Origin: Rehmannia glutinosa
Lineage: Eukaryota > Streptophyta > Magnoliopsida > Lamiales > Orobanchaceae
NCBI GenBank assembly: GCA_016081115.2
Contig: CM071924.1
Coordinates: 93,138,616-93,202,615 of the forward strand
Direction of reading: 5' to 3'
Length of the DNA stretch: 64,000 bases
Shown: positions 12,221 through 23,960 of the stretch, one piece after another
Layout: each line of letters begins with the position of its first letter
Position numbering within the stretch: the first letter of the stretch is position 1
Notes under the pieces: generated by a model
The model's database searches: none
Told to the model about the DNA's origin: nothing
Seen by the model: only the letters and a program-made list of their open reading frames with translations
Made by a program: the position numbers and the translations under genes

Positions 12221-13980
12221 CTAACCGAGTCCCTTTGCCTCCGTTCCTTTCATTATGCGCAGGCGCTTGCACGATTCAACAAACATCCTAGTCGATACAC
12301 AAGAGATGGACAATAAACACTTAGTTATCATAATTCTAAGATGATTTTTGAGTTTTTTTCAAACATTTTTAGTCGACTTACTCCCACGGGACGTCACCGA
12401 CGAGCATCCAATCTCCATCCTTGTCTTCATAAGTTGGCACATAATCAGAGCCATTGAGAAGGTCCATTAGCTTGCTCTCATTCATGAAGTCCATCATTCC
12501 TTGGGAGTCACATTTACCTTCAATCAACATCACAGATTCATAGTCAACCACTAGCACAAAATGCATATAACTATAGGGATAATTACAAAAGCCCCCTAAA
12601 ATTTGGGTTAATTACAAAAAACCCACGAGATTTCTGAAAACTACAAAACCCCCCCTAGGGTTTGATTCAACTGTATATTTTGAAAAAACGTAAGGGAGCT
12701 TTTGAAAGTTTTTTGCATATGAAGGGGGAAAATGTGAGATGTATCAGACCTAAAGGTTTTTTTTGTAATAATTTCCAAAAATCTCTAGGTTTTTTTGTAG
12801 TTAGCCCGAACCTCGGGGTTCTTTTTGTAATTATCACTATAACTATATGCCCAAAAGGGTTGTTGTAATTGCCGTATGTCATCTACCATTTAAACATCCT
12901 ATTTTTTCAGGGATAATTACAAACACTTGAGGTTTGGGAAAAGTTACAAAATTACAAATAAAAACCCTGATTAAACGTAAAGCGGTAATTATAATATTTT
13001 TACTAACATAAAAGGGGTGTTGTAATTTTTTTTTTGCTCATACAAAATCAAACCTAAAGGTAGTTTTTGTAATTATTCTATTTTTATTAACATATCAAAT
13101 ATTCAAATATAACTGGTGTAGCATGTATATTTATTTACCGCAAAAAATCTGATCAGATCGGACGTGCAGTAAATTAGCTAACTCTAAGTTCTAATGGAAT
13201 ATGTATTACACGAACACTAACAAAATTTCATTTTAGATAATTTTATTTTTTTGAAGGAAGACCAAAGTAAGATTTAATTTTCGTCAAAAAAAAAAAAGAA
13301 CAATTGAATAAATTTTAGTCCTGCTTACCTATAGTGAAGGAACTGAACATTTTGCCCAAGGCATCAGAGAGCTCCTGGTAAGTCTTGTACATCTTCAAGT
13401 CAACTTTGCGCAGGTACGGCGCGCCGTCCATGCTCACCTTCACAAAGGCGGCGGCGCCGCCGGTTCCTTTCTCAGCCTCCTCCGAGTCGCTCTTCTTCTG
13501 AACCGCCATAACATTTTTCCGAAAGGACCGGACCGGAGGCCACCCCACAACCTGTGCCCTGCATTATCAACATTGCGTATGCACTTTTAAATTCTGAATC
13601 TGAACCAGAAATGCTTCAAAAAAACACATAATTCTACAATTGAGCTAATACCGATTAATTTTCACAATTTCGAGAAAATTAACAACAAAAAGTAAAAAAA
13701 ATTACAGAAAAGGGGGGAAAAGTTAGGGTTAAACTCACTTCGCAGGAGGCTTAACAGAATCAGTAGCGCAATTAGGCATGAGATTCTTCTCCTTGTTCAA
13801 ATTCTTCTCATCCAAATCACTCTGATCCAAACAAATCTCCTTAGTCGAGAGATTAAGCTTCAAATCCACAGTTTCAGCATATCCTCTTTTCCCGTAATTA
13901 GCATTACTTTTCTCTCCTCCGCCGGGCAATCCTAGCCTCAGCTCAGTCGCCTCAAACCCCAATTTCTCGCACTCCACCAT
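12221..13980 (-). CDS. Aux/IAA transcriptional repressor, IAA7/14/16/17 group
   Basis: Four exons in transcription order: 13980-13739, 13558-13329, 12517-12382, 12287-12221 (675 nt, 224 aa). It is a short-lived nuclear repressor that binds ARF factors and is destroyed through TIR1/AFB-SCF when auxin is present. Domain I has TELRLGLPGG (EAR-type LxLxL) near residues 12-21. Domain II has the degron core VVGWPPVRS at 84-92. Domain III contains VKVSMDGAPYLRKVDLK, and domain IV [20 protein letters not shown]. The segment MNESKLMDLLNGSDYVPTYED places it with IAA7/14/16/17. The last residues, MKGTEAKGLG then stop, lack the PRAxEKCKxRS tail usual in that group and look like the IAA1-4 ending. Intron 2 (12518-13328) carries two MITEs. 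The start is the only ATG before domain I. Confidence 0.92.
12576..12837. mobile_element. Mutator-like MITE in intron 2 of the IAA14-like gene
   Basis: Inverted ends GGGATAATTACAAAA and TTTTGTAATTATCAC (near-identical arms) are flanked by a perfect 10-bp direct repeat tataactata (12566-12575, 12838-12847; 9 or 10 bp depending on the boundary chosen). The element is 262 bp and non-coding. TSD length points to the Mutator class; the ends are the consensus for several other copies in this window. Confidence 0.8.
12910..13073. mobile_element. Second 'taattacaaaa' MITE in the same intron
   Basis: Starts GGGATAATTACAAACA and ends TTTTTGTAATTATT. It is flanked by imperfect repeats ctattttttca / ctatttttatt. 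It is shorter and more diverged than its neighbour. Confidence 0.55.
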
Positions 13981-14192
13981 TATTTTCCACTGTAATTTTT
14001 TCTACTTCTCGTTGATTTTTGTTTTCTACTTCTTTTCGTTATTGGTAATTTTGGGGGGTTTGAAAGAGAGAGAAAATGGTGAGTTAAGTGGAATTATTGG
14101 GAAGGAAAAAAGTGTTGATTGAAAAGAAAAGATGATAATATTTGGAGAAAGTAGAAATGGGGGGAGGAAGGGTGTGTTTGGGAAGAAAGGGG

Positions 14193-14245
14193 TATTAATA
14201 TACGGATGGGATTGAATTTGTCTTTAATGGAAAAGTTGACACGTG
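14193..14245 (-). promoter_or_regulatory. Core promoter of the IAA14-like gene: TATA-like box and G-box
   Basis: Reading the minus strand, TATATTAATA (14202-14193) lies about 210 bp upstream of the ATG and fits a TATA box. About 40 bp further upstream is a G-box CACGTG (14240-14245) overlapping a GTTGAC W-box-like core. No TGTCTC auxin element is evident close by. Confidence 0.5.
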
Positions 14246-14799
14246 GATCAATCAGATGAGCTGGATATCCAATCTTGCTGGAATTGGTATTTGACATTGG
14301 TGAGGTTAGCCTACTTTCTCATTATTGCTTCCTCCATTTTAAATCTTTTATTTTCGCCCCTCTCTGCCCTTTTGCCTCTTTTTTTTTTTAAAATTAATTG
14401 GTTTCTGATCAATTTTTATTTACTTTATTGCAAATTTTATAATATGTATCATGTAAATTGAAAAGATATAAACAATGAATTACTAAGTTGATAAGAACTA
14501 AAATAGTTGGACCTCATTAATAGGACTATGATAGGGAAAATGAATGGGTCTATGGAATATATACAAGATCTAGTGGGAGTAATAAGGAATCCCGAGTCGT
14601 TCTCTTAGAATCCCATTGGATTGAGCTACACCTTGTGAGTAAAGCTATGAAGTTCACAAGTATAATACAAGAGAAATATATGGGTTGAGATATTTCGAAA
14701 TAATAGATGAATAAATTACTAAGTATAAGTGTATAATGATTTTTTTTCTTTTCATTTTTCATTAATTCGAAACAATGTTTGATACTCTAATCACTTAAA
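14246..14799. other. Intergenic
   Basis: AT-rich, no gene or complete repeat recognised. Confidence 0.4.
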
Positions 14800-14807
14800 C
14801 ATTGAAC

Positions 14808-15212
14808 CAATGTTTTTAAACTCGTACCAGACATCAAACCAGATTTAACAAATGAAATGGGTCATTTAGTCACTGATTATTGATCCGTATACATATATAT
14901 GTATATACACACATGTAAAAGATAAATACTAGTACAAATGTAAACAATAACAAGTACAAATAAAAATAAAATAAATTTAATAAATTATAATATCCAAATA
15001 TATATATATATATTGAATATAATGAAAAGATATATGTAAATTTACCAAATACTTTTTTATTTTTTGTAATAAAATAAAGAAAATTTTGCTTAAAAAATGA
15101 ACGGGGTTAACTGGGTTCCACCTGATTTGAATATAGAATCGGATCGGATATGTGATCGGTTCCTGATTAAACCGGTCGAACCGATCGGTCCGGTCCAGGT
15201 TTCAAAACATTG
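14808..15212. mobile_element. hAT-type MITE, 405 bp
   Basis: A perfect 8-bp TSD cattgaac (14800-14807, 15213-15220) flanks ends CAATGTTTTTAAAC and GGTTTCAAAACATTG. Subterminal GGTCCGGTCC/ACCGG repeats are present. No ORF. Confidence 0.82.
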
Positions 15213-15220
15213 CATTGAAC

Positions 15221-16110
15221 CGATACATTATTGAACCAGTTATTCTACGTTTTCTTTTCTTTTTTAGAATTTTTTTTATTAAAAGCTTCTTATAATAAGT
15301 TTTTGTATCTTGGAAAATCATTAAAATAATTATTTTCAACTTAAAAATCCATTTGTTAAACACTCAATTGCAAAGAAAATTCTTTTATTAACTTTTACCT
15401 TTTTTGACGAGATTACCCTTGAATTACATATGGTATGATACTTTTTATTGCTAATATTTAATTTTAGAATTAATTTTTCCGTAAACTGTATTCATTTATC
15501 TGTAGCAAAAAAATTACAGATCTTACACAATGAACTCTGGAAAGTGGATCTTCTCAAAAAAAAAAAAAAAAAACTCTGGAAAGTGGAAACTAACTTTAAT
15601 TTTCATTTTCCCTTCATTCATAAAATTACAATTGCCATTTGTCCGTGCTGTGATATATATAAATCAGAAAATTTAATGCTTTTTTAGAAAATAAATTGAT
15701 TAAAAAAACTATTGATTCAATAAAGTTTTAAAGTAATAGAAAATGTTTCCATTTAAGAAATCAACATTCATAAGATGTATTAATTTTGTAAAAAAATAAC
15801 TATTGAGTTTTTTTTTTGGAATAAAAAACTGATAGGATGAAAAATTTGAATATGTTGTCTATTTTCATTATTAAAAGTCACTTCAAATAGGTTTCTTTTT
15901 TACTATTTCATTTTCTTTTTCTCCTCCAATATATTTTCATTTTTGGGCGTAATAACTAATAACAAAAATAATATTAATATTTTTTTTTTCAGTGTGTGAG
16001 AATGTGTGATGGATCTGGAGCATATTAGTTTATTTATCCCAATGATGCCTCCAAAGCTTCGCTTTTTATTGAGCTCTGATCTTTTGGATTGCTTCTATTT
16101 TGGATCAATC
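15221..16110. other. Intergenic
   Basis: Very AT-rich, with an A15 run at about 15557-15572 flanked by a short direct repeat (ctctggaaagtgga on both sides). No gene seen. Confidence 0.4.
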
Positions 16111-16126
16111 AACTACCCTTCTTTTT

Positions 16127-16554
16127 TTTTTTTTTATGAAAATGTGAAAATTTCATTAAAAAATGTGAAAGAAACTTACAAATTAAAAGGGGTATACCCC
16201 AGTGAATGAAAAAGTGTGTAAAAATGGCCAGTCCCAAAAAAACACACCAAAATAACAAAAATCAACAACAATCCCAAACCAAACCTCAACAGAGGTTTAC
16301 TAAAAAAACAACGAAAGATCTCCAACCAATTAATTGAGGGCAAAAGGAAGTTGACGATGACGATCAGTCACTCCCAAGAGAACCTCAAATAAGGGTGGCG
16401 AGAGATTTACATGAAAATTTACAAGTTGGTGGAGGGGCATACCCCATCATTTCAAGAGGATCCAGAGGAAACAGACACCCCATTTAAGATAAGATGATAT
16501 AAGTCCATCATAAAAAAACAAACATCTCATAGATTACCTCTAGGTTGCTTCAAA
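16127..16554 (-). mobile_element. 5'-truncated LINE-like retroposon
   Basis: Read on the minus strand, the insert ends in a poly(A) run (the T-run up to 16135 on +). It is bounded by a 16-bp direct repeat aactacccttcttttt (16111-16126 and 16555-16570). The 3' part contains 'aatgaaattttcacattttc' just before the tail, like the 3' ends of plant L1-type elements. About 430 bp remain, with no reverse transcriptase domain. Confidence 0.7.
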
Positions 16555-16570
16555 AACTACCCTTCTTTTT

Positions 16571-17235
16571 CTTAAAAGACAACATTGTCTCTTTCACACC
16601 CCTAAATCGGTAAATCCCCATAACTTTCTTATTACAAAAAAAAAAAAAGGAACCCCCATAATTTTTCTTTTTTCTTATTTAATTTCTAATTTTAGTTTTT
16701 CAACCTTTCAAAATGTTAACATTCACAAATTTAGAGGGCTTGTATTCCATATTCTGCTGTAAATTACCAAAATAATGTTTAAGAGTATTCACTAGTAAAT
16801 GTCTTCACAAATCCATCAGAATTAATTTTACTGTTTCGGACTACAAATCTCCAGAAATAATCCTACAGTTGAGTGCCCGTTAATTACAAAATGTTGGACT
16901 CAAATGTACGACTCGAGATCGATTGTTATAAGTTCGTTTCAACTTGATTAACAAACATAATAAATCAAGTTTGAATACAATTTTTTGTTCGATAAAATGT
17001 AAAGTTCAATTAATAAAAGATAATGTACATCATGTGAAAATATGAAACTACTCGAGGTCGATTCATGTTCGACTCAACCAGAGCTCTTTCAAGCTATATT
17101 AGCTTAATATTCAAATCAAATTCAAACATGACTTTTGAAGCTCAGTAAAAACCCAGCCAATTCTGAACATAATTTAGGGTCAGACTTGAGCATAGGCCCA
17201 ACAAGCACGAGCTTAGGCCCCCAAAATTTAAGGGT
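16571..17235. other. Intergenic with a degraded hAT copy
   Basis: About 16890-17150 repeats the ACTCGAG/AAGTTCG blocks of the family at 11636 and 19331, but the ends are lost. The rest is AT-rich without genes. Confidence 0.4.
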
Positions 17236-17600
17236 CCTTTTTTTTTACTAAGATGAGATATCATGTCCCATTTTATCTATTCAACCCTCTATTTCATACA
17301 TTGGATGAATAACATATGTACAATTATAACATCATCTTGTACACATGTCAATCATCTGAGACAATGGAAAAGGAATAGAATAGTGAGAGTGGAATAAGAG
17401 ATCTCAGTCCCTTTTTTTAGCCTTCAGCCACCCAGTATTTTGGGGACGAGATCTCCTATTCCACTTTTCTCATTCCACATGTTGGATGCAAGACACATGT
17501 ACAATTGTGACATCATCTTGTACACGTGTCTTGCATCCGATGCAATTGAGCAGGAATGAAATATGAAAAGTGGAATATATAGGAGATATCATCCCAGGGC
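17236..17600. repeat. Two adjacent fold-back units
   Basis: Unit B (about 17440-17596) has arms of roughly 60-75 bp: gatctcctattccactttt...gatgcaagacacatgtacaa, then its inverted partner. Unit A (about 17250-17410) is a diverged version with the same centre (ttgtacacatgtc) and the ends gatatcatgtccc / gagatctcagtccc. No TSD is obvious. These are MITE-like hairpins of unknown class. Confidence 0.6.
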
Positions 17601-18141
17601 TGTTTTTTGTTCACTCTTTAGCCACAAGCATTTATTGATTGTTCTAATATATAAATACTAGCTTGTTAGTTGATATATTATTGTTGTCTTACCGATATAT
17701 TATTGTTCTCAATTAGTCATGTTGTCTCGCTAAAATAATTATTTTTCTGGTTATTATTATAATTAATATTACAATTAATTTTTCAATCGTTGGTTCAGAG
17801 TAATATTTTAAGATAAAAAATATGTCACTATAAGAGTCCATTTTTAGAATCTCTCTTAGGTCCTTGTGCTTCACAGTTCCGTCTCACGTGAACAATACCA
17901 TAATTAGTTCTACTCGATTGATTTACACCCCTATTGATTCCGAAATTACTTCATTGTGAATCTATATAAACTATTAGGTTCCAATTAATTAATCATTTGC
18001 ACTTAAAAATGAAAAAAAAAAAGAGAAAAAAACTAAAATACAAGTTGATATTCATATACCTAAAGCTAGAAATGGGAGTGGTGGAATGGGACCCAAAATG
18101 TAAGGATAAGTCATGTGCTAAGATTCACAAATGGGGCCCAT
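17601..18141. other. Intergenic
   Basis: AT-rich; nothing recognised. Confidence 0.4.
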
Positions 18142-18149
18142 ATAAATGG

Positions 18150-18854
18150 TAGGGGGAAGAACGGGCGGGTTTAGGCGGGTTTGGCCAAACCAGGACCCAC
18201 CCCGCCAAGGAAAATTAGACCCGGGACCCGCCCGCCCGCCTCAAGACCCGCCCGCCCGCCCCGCCTCAAAACCAGCCGTGAAGTGGTCTAGACCGCTAGA
18301 CCCGCCAAGTATTTTTTTTTTAAATTATAATAATTTATATTTTTCTATTTTTGACCAAATTTTCAAAAGTAATCTAATGCCAATAGGTTAAAAAATAAAT
18401 AAATATAATTATTCAACTTATTATAACTATTTTTTTAAAATTGGCTACTATTAAGATTTTTTTAAAAAAATACTATTAGTATACTACAATAATACTCAAC
18501 TAATATTTAAAATAAATATTCAAAGTAGAATATTACAAGATATTATATTAGTAAATTAAACTTTAAAAGTAAATAATATTATATTAGTACTCAACTAATA
18601 TTTTTAAACATATAACACTCAAATTTAAAAATACATAATGCAAAAATATTTCAATATATATTTAAAAATATAGTAAAAATTAATATGCGGGGCGGGTCGG
18701 GCGGGTTCTATGGACCCGGGACCGCCCGGACCCGGCGGGTTTTGTAATCTTGGACCCGAGACCCGCCCCGGGACCCGTTTATTCGGTCAGACCCGCCCCG
18801 TCGGGGCGGGTTTGATGCGGGGGCGGGTTTTGACCCGCCCCATTGCCATCCCTA
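18150..18854. mobile_element. hAT-type MITE with GGCGGGT subterminal repeats, 705 bp
   Basis: A perfect 8-bp TSD ataaatgg (18142-18149, 18855-18862) encloses ends TAGGGGGAAG and GCCATCCCTA. Both subterminal regions are dense in GGCGGGTTT/GACCCGCC repeats around an AT-rich centre. The GC-rich ends produce meaningless Pro/Arg/Gly-rich open frames. Confidence 0.9.
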
Positions 18855-18862
18855 ATAAATGG

Positions 18863-19322
18863 GCATGTGAATCTGTTGGCGGTATGTTACCTTTGAGTCA
18901 AACCCTATTCCATGTGCGCCGCTGCAGGCCATCCCACTTCCTCCCCTATTTCTTTATTTATTGCAATTTACTTCCATGTATTTCAAATTTAATTCCCAAT
19001 CTATGTATAATAAAACAAGAAAAAATATTGAGATTATATAAATATGCATCATGGTAGTATATTCTTGGACATATATATAATTGAGTTCAATTTTATCAAC
19101 TTCTTAGTATAACCGTAATGTGGCCCCAATTTTGGGATTCGTTCCTACCAATTGTCTCTCAATTATTCACAGCATAATACTTATTAATAATTGATTTTCT
19201 CATAAATTAATTTTCATTTTCATCTTTAAAAAGTATGAAATTTGTGATAGTTTTCTGGTAGGCCCAAAAAAATAAAATTCAAGTCCTATTCTTTTTGGGT
19301 AATTTTAATTGTAGTTTTGTAG
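18863..19322. other. Intergenic
   Basis: No gene or repeat recognised. Confidence 0.4.
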
Positions 19323-19330
19323 GCCAACAT

Positions 19331-19683
19331 TAATAGGGTTGAAAAACGAACCAAACTATTCGATACTCGATTTGAGATCGATCGTTAAAAGCTCATTTGA
19401 TCTCAGTTCATTAACACAACAAACTAAGCTTGAACACATTTTTTCGTTCGATAAGATGCATAGCTCAGCTCGAGCTCGACTTGATTAGTAAAAAAAGAAT
19501 AAAATATGTGTAAAATATCAAGCTACTCGAGCTCAATTCGTGCTCAGCTCGACTAAAGCTCGTTCGAATGCGATTCGATTAATAATCAAACCAAGCTCAA
19601 AAATAATTTTTGAAGCTCGATTAAAATTCAAACAAGCTTGAACAATATTATGTTCAGCTCGACTCGACTCGTCTACACCCCTA
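19331..19683. mobile_element. hAT MITE, four-copy 'actcga' family, 353 bp
   Basis: A perfect 8-bp TSD gccaacat (19323-19330, 19684-19691) flanks ends TAATAGGGTTGAAAAACGAA and GTCTACACCCCTA. Interior AGCTCGACT clusters match the copies at 11636, 19780 and 62338. Confidence 0.88.
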
Positions 19684-19779
19684 GCCAACATCCCTTGCTT
19701 TGGCATGGGCTTATCACTATTTTAGTTAAGTTTATATTTTCTGAATAACACACTACTCCACAACTCTATGTGTGAGAAT

Positions 19780-20119
19780 TGGGCTAAACAACCAATCAAA
19801 CTACTTGGTACTCGACTCGAGATCAATCGTTAAAATTTCACTTGAGCTTGGTTTGCTACTATAGCAACCAAACTTGAACATATTATTTTGTTCGAAAATG
19901 TAAATCCCAGGTCGAGACGAATTCTATAAGTAACAAAATAACATGATGTGTAAAAGTATCAAGCTACTCGAACTCGATTTGTGTTCGATTCGACCAAAAC
20001 CCGTTCAAGTTCGACTCGATATTAAATCAAATCCAAACACAAGTCTTGAACTCAATAAAAATTCAAACAAGTTTGAATAGTATTATGTTTGGAACTACTT
20101 TGATTTATTTGCACCCCTA
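19780..20119. mobile_element. hAT MITE, four-copy 'actcga' family, 340 bp
   Basis: Ends TGGGCTAAACAACC and TGCACCCCTA, with 7-of-8 matching flanks gtgagaat (19772-19779) and gtcagaat (20120-20127). The interior is collinear with the copy at 19331, only 96 bp away. Confidence 0.78.
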
Positions 20120-20127
20120 GTCAGAAT

Positions 20128-22763
20128 AGAGAATTTAGTGAAGCTAAATTGTGGTTATTTCAAATTCTATTTTTTATGCCATAAATAATACCAATAATAT
20201 ACAATTCGAATTATCGAACTTTTTATCCTCCACCTAACTTTTGACTTTTCTTGTCTGCCCACGTTTTTTCCTGATTAGACCTGTCTAACTCGCCAAACCT
20301 CCATCTAGGCGCTAGGTTCCAATCTATCGTCCGACTAGCGCCTAGCGCCTAGCGCTTTTACAATATTGCTTGTGAGTATGTAATATTGTATGTAGGTATG
20401 TAGTCATAGCAAAAGCAACAATGATAAGTTGTTTGAAGAAGGGGTCACACATCATGATATGCCAATCATAATTAATCAATCCTAAAATCATTTCATGTTT
20501 CATCATTCATTGGACGGTGGTTTAAAAATTATTGTTTTTCTAGAAAAAAAATTATGGTCAGGCGGCACAAGACAGGGTCTGGTTATAACTATACAAACTA
20601 CTAGAAATAAGGGTTCATAAATATTAAGATATTGAACAATAAGTAGGAATCAAGTACAAATAAATGTTTATATATATTTTAAAGTCTGCAACGGAATATA
20701 CATGTTGTACTATATTATTGTAAAATGAATATGAGTCGATAATTAATTAATCGGTTCATATGTATTATTTGTTTTAATTTGATATTGTACTTGCACGTCA
20801 CAAATTTATATATGTTGTGGGTTAAAATTATAATTATATTTATTTTATTTACTCATGTCACTATTTAATTATTCACCCATGAATATTCATTATTAAGTTT
20901 GAATATTATCTATTCTCGTGAAGCCCAAAAACATTATTGAACAACCTATGATGCCCATTATAGTATGATAGTATCTACGGCCCACAAGACCTAGTGTTGC
21001 CAAGCGTCCCACTTAATTTATTACGCTAAGCCAATTCAATTCATCATCGCAAGTACAAACAGTTTCTCCATATTCGTTTGCAAGTAAGTTCAATTAATTA
21101 AACTGAATTGCATTCATGTGCTCTGAATTTTTCTCTTATACAGTCGTTGACTTAAGTGTCGAAGAGGGTCATCCTGGGACAACCCAAGGATCCCCAAACC
21201 TTGTTATGAATGTTGCAGACTAGTTCTCATCCGAAGATTTCACTAGTTTCGAAGAAAAAGCTGAACTGATTTATCAGATTCATTGACTTGGAGTGATCTG
21301 GACATTCTAGCAATACAATATCAAATGTGTAAAAACACTTTCTTAAATATGCATTTTGTTCTTTAAAAAAAAGATTTACATTTTGTGAATGACGATTATT
21401 TTGACTTGCAATACAAGATTTTATGTTAATATAAATTAAAATATTTGAATTGTATTTAAATATATATAGTATAGGATGATAAATTTGGATGATCAATCAT
21501 CCTTTAAGTAGTGTTCTAAAAAGCGTTAGGAGTTAGTCGGGGCGGCATGATGAGGCACGACGTCTAGGCAGAGCCAGAGTGAGATTAGGTGGAATCTGGG
21601 AAAAAATGTATGTGGACAAAGGGAGTACTAATTGAGGTTAGATGGAGATTTTTAAAACAATACATTTAAGATACATGTCCTGAGATATTGAAATTCGGTT
21701 TTGTACCCATTTTATTGTCATGGTGATTGAAAACTGAATTGCGTATCACGGATTTTAAACATCTCTTTAAGGCTTGGAGTTTCAAAATATTCAGGGAGAG
21801 GTTCTACTGCCTCTTGCTGTCTTGCATCTTCAAAAGTCATCACAATATTTGAATCTACACATCTTGATAGTGAACAATAAACTGGGCCTCATTTCTGAAG
21901 GCCCAAATATCACCACAAACCCATTTATGTAAGAACTGCGAGCCCAATCATGTCAAATGTCAACAAAAATCCTTATTTTAAACGCATCGGAAGTAGAGTT
22001 GAACTTTTGTTTTCAAACTTGATCTTATTGTATTTTTTTTTTTCTTTTGATCTACTATATATTAAGGATCTATTTTCCAATATATGTTTTTTCCGAATAA
22101 GATACTATGATGGGTCCCAAGAACGTTTTTACAATCCTATCCAAGTACTCCAAGAATGTGGGCCTCTTCCCCATTCTAATTCAACCCCATTGAACCAAGC
22201 CGACTAAATATCAAGGACCATTGATCTTTAGAGATAGATGTAACCATTGAACAATCTGGTATTAGATTTTAATTCAATAATCAATTCACAATCAATAATA
22301 ACAAAGCTATAAGATTAAACTCCTACTACAATAAAAATTCTTAACTACTGAAAACTATTAAAAGATAATAACATAATCCATCAAAATTAATCATAATAGA
22401 TATTTAGAAATTATTTCCATCATTTTCTCGGTATTCGTTTTTGAATTGGAAGGTAGATAGTCACTAGAAAAATTGTCAAACTATGGAGGGACGGGAAGAG
22501 GACAATATATAGTTTCATTTTTCTAAATTTTTTTTATCAAGTCAATGAACCTATAAAGTTGAAAATGAAGCAACATCTTGCAAAACTACTGAAAACAAGA
22601 TCTTATCCAAATTGAAGTGGTATGTTTTTTCTTTTTTTTTTTTCTGATCGGTAAATTGAAGTAGTATGTTAATCGTAAATATGTGTGCGTGAAGAATTAA
22701 TGGTGTGAGGATAGCCCACGTCACCGATCAAGAAAAAAAGAAAAGGATAGCCCACGTAGAGAC
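20128..22763. other. Intergenic
   Basis: AT-rich with small MITE scraps: a GCGCCTAGCGCC tandem near 20336-20355 and a related 'aaaagcgttagg' edge near 21517-21530. Open frames at 21227-21496 and 21950-22207 have no recognisable domain. Confidence 0.4.
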
Positions 22764-22779
22764 TTTAAGACCCAAAGCA

Positions 22780-23174
22780 ATTGTGGGATGGAGGTCGGGG
22801 TTCAAATCCTGCTCCATCAAATTGTTTGTGGGGTGGAGGTCGGGTTTCATATCCTCGCTTCTATCAAATTGCTCCGGGGCATATGCGAATGGTGAAGATT
22901 TGGTGGGAACTCATCATGAATAAAGCATCCAGTGTGGGTTCGATTCGGGGAGAGATCGTTATTAGTAGATTGGGGGTCGAACATAATTTGTTCTCTTTAC
23001 AGGAGGATCGGTTGTACGTCGCCGAGACCACGTCCGAACACTTGGCAGTGATGCACATCCCGCTTGTTTTTCACCTGGCGGCAAAGAATGAGGAAATGGA
23101 AATGTTGTCTCAAAAGATAGTCGGGCGTAAGCGCAGGTTCGAGTTATCAAAAAAAAAAAAAAAAAAAAAAAAAA
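22780..23174 (+). mobile_element. SINE-like retroposon with poly(A) tail and 16-bp TSD
   Basis: A perfect 16-bp direct repeat tttaagacccaaagca (22764-22779, 23175-23190) encloses about 395 bp ending in roughly 24 A residues. Near the 5' end, ggggttcaaatcc matches a Pol III B box. A unit of about 45-50 bp (gtgggatggaggtcggg... and gtggggtggaggtcggg...) occurs twice in tandem. A diverged minus-strand relative lies at about 23630-23960. It has no coding capacity I recognise, so a tRNA-derived SINE is the best guess; a truncated LINE is possible. Confidence 0.7.
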
Positions 23175-23629
23175 TTTAAGACCCAAAGCATCACAGATGG
23201 TCAAAAAACAACGGGGAAAGTAAGTAGGGCCTCTTTTTGCCGGATAAATGGGCCATCGTATAACCCAAAAGTCCAATTCCCAAAACGTAAACCCCACGTG
23301 TGGTCAGGCCCACATCTCGCTATCAGCATTTAATAACTCACACGAGTGTACTGATCTTCAATTTAATGCTACAATTCCATTCCTTGAACCTAGGATACCT
23401 AGCATGCATTGCATCTTTTTCATTATTGTTTTAGAAATCTAAATAAATTGAAATTGATCATAAACAAATGAATTATTGAGTAAATAAATTTAATTTTATT
23501 ACGGAAAATGATAATACAATTTTACAAATTAAAAATTAACCGATTCGGCTAGTTTATCAAAATTTTAAAATTAAAAAAAAATTAAATCATAGCATTGGTG
23601 CTATACTAGTAATCCGCGTAGCAACTCCG

Positions 23630-23960
23630 GGAGAGTATGCCTCAACAGTAACTCCGGCCCCTCATTATTGCTACCAATGTAAATCGCGAGATGTTCATGC
23701 ACTGACCCAGTGTTATGGTAGGATTTGTTGAAGTGCAACCAGATCCTCCCAGATAAAGAGAATAATTATGTTCGACCCCCCAAATCTAATAATATTTGAT
23801 CTTTCCCCGAATCGAACCCACACTGATGTTATTCACTATATTAGTATCCACTATTACCAGTTCGGATATGTCCTGGGGACAATTTGATGGAGTGTGGGTA
23901 ATGGGTTAGAACTCACAACTTCTACCCCACAAGGGACTTAGGCCAATGGGAAATGGGTAC
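23630..23960 (-). mobile_element. Diverged copy of the SINE-like element, opposite strand
   Basis: On the minus strand this shares several blocks in the same order with 22780-23174. These include cagtgtgggttcgattcggg, the block reading gggggtcgaacataatt, and tctttat/tctttac followed by gaggatc. No tail or TSD could be defined. Confidence 0.55.

Noticed and set aside
18146..19057. Pro/Arg/Gly-rich open frames
   Set aside because: Produced by GGCGGGT/GACCCGCC subterminal repeats of the hAT MITE; one spans the element boundary.
22781..23297. Open frames of 111-132 codons on both strands
   Set aside because: They read through the SINE-like element and its poly(A); no domain and no splice partners.
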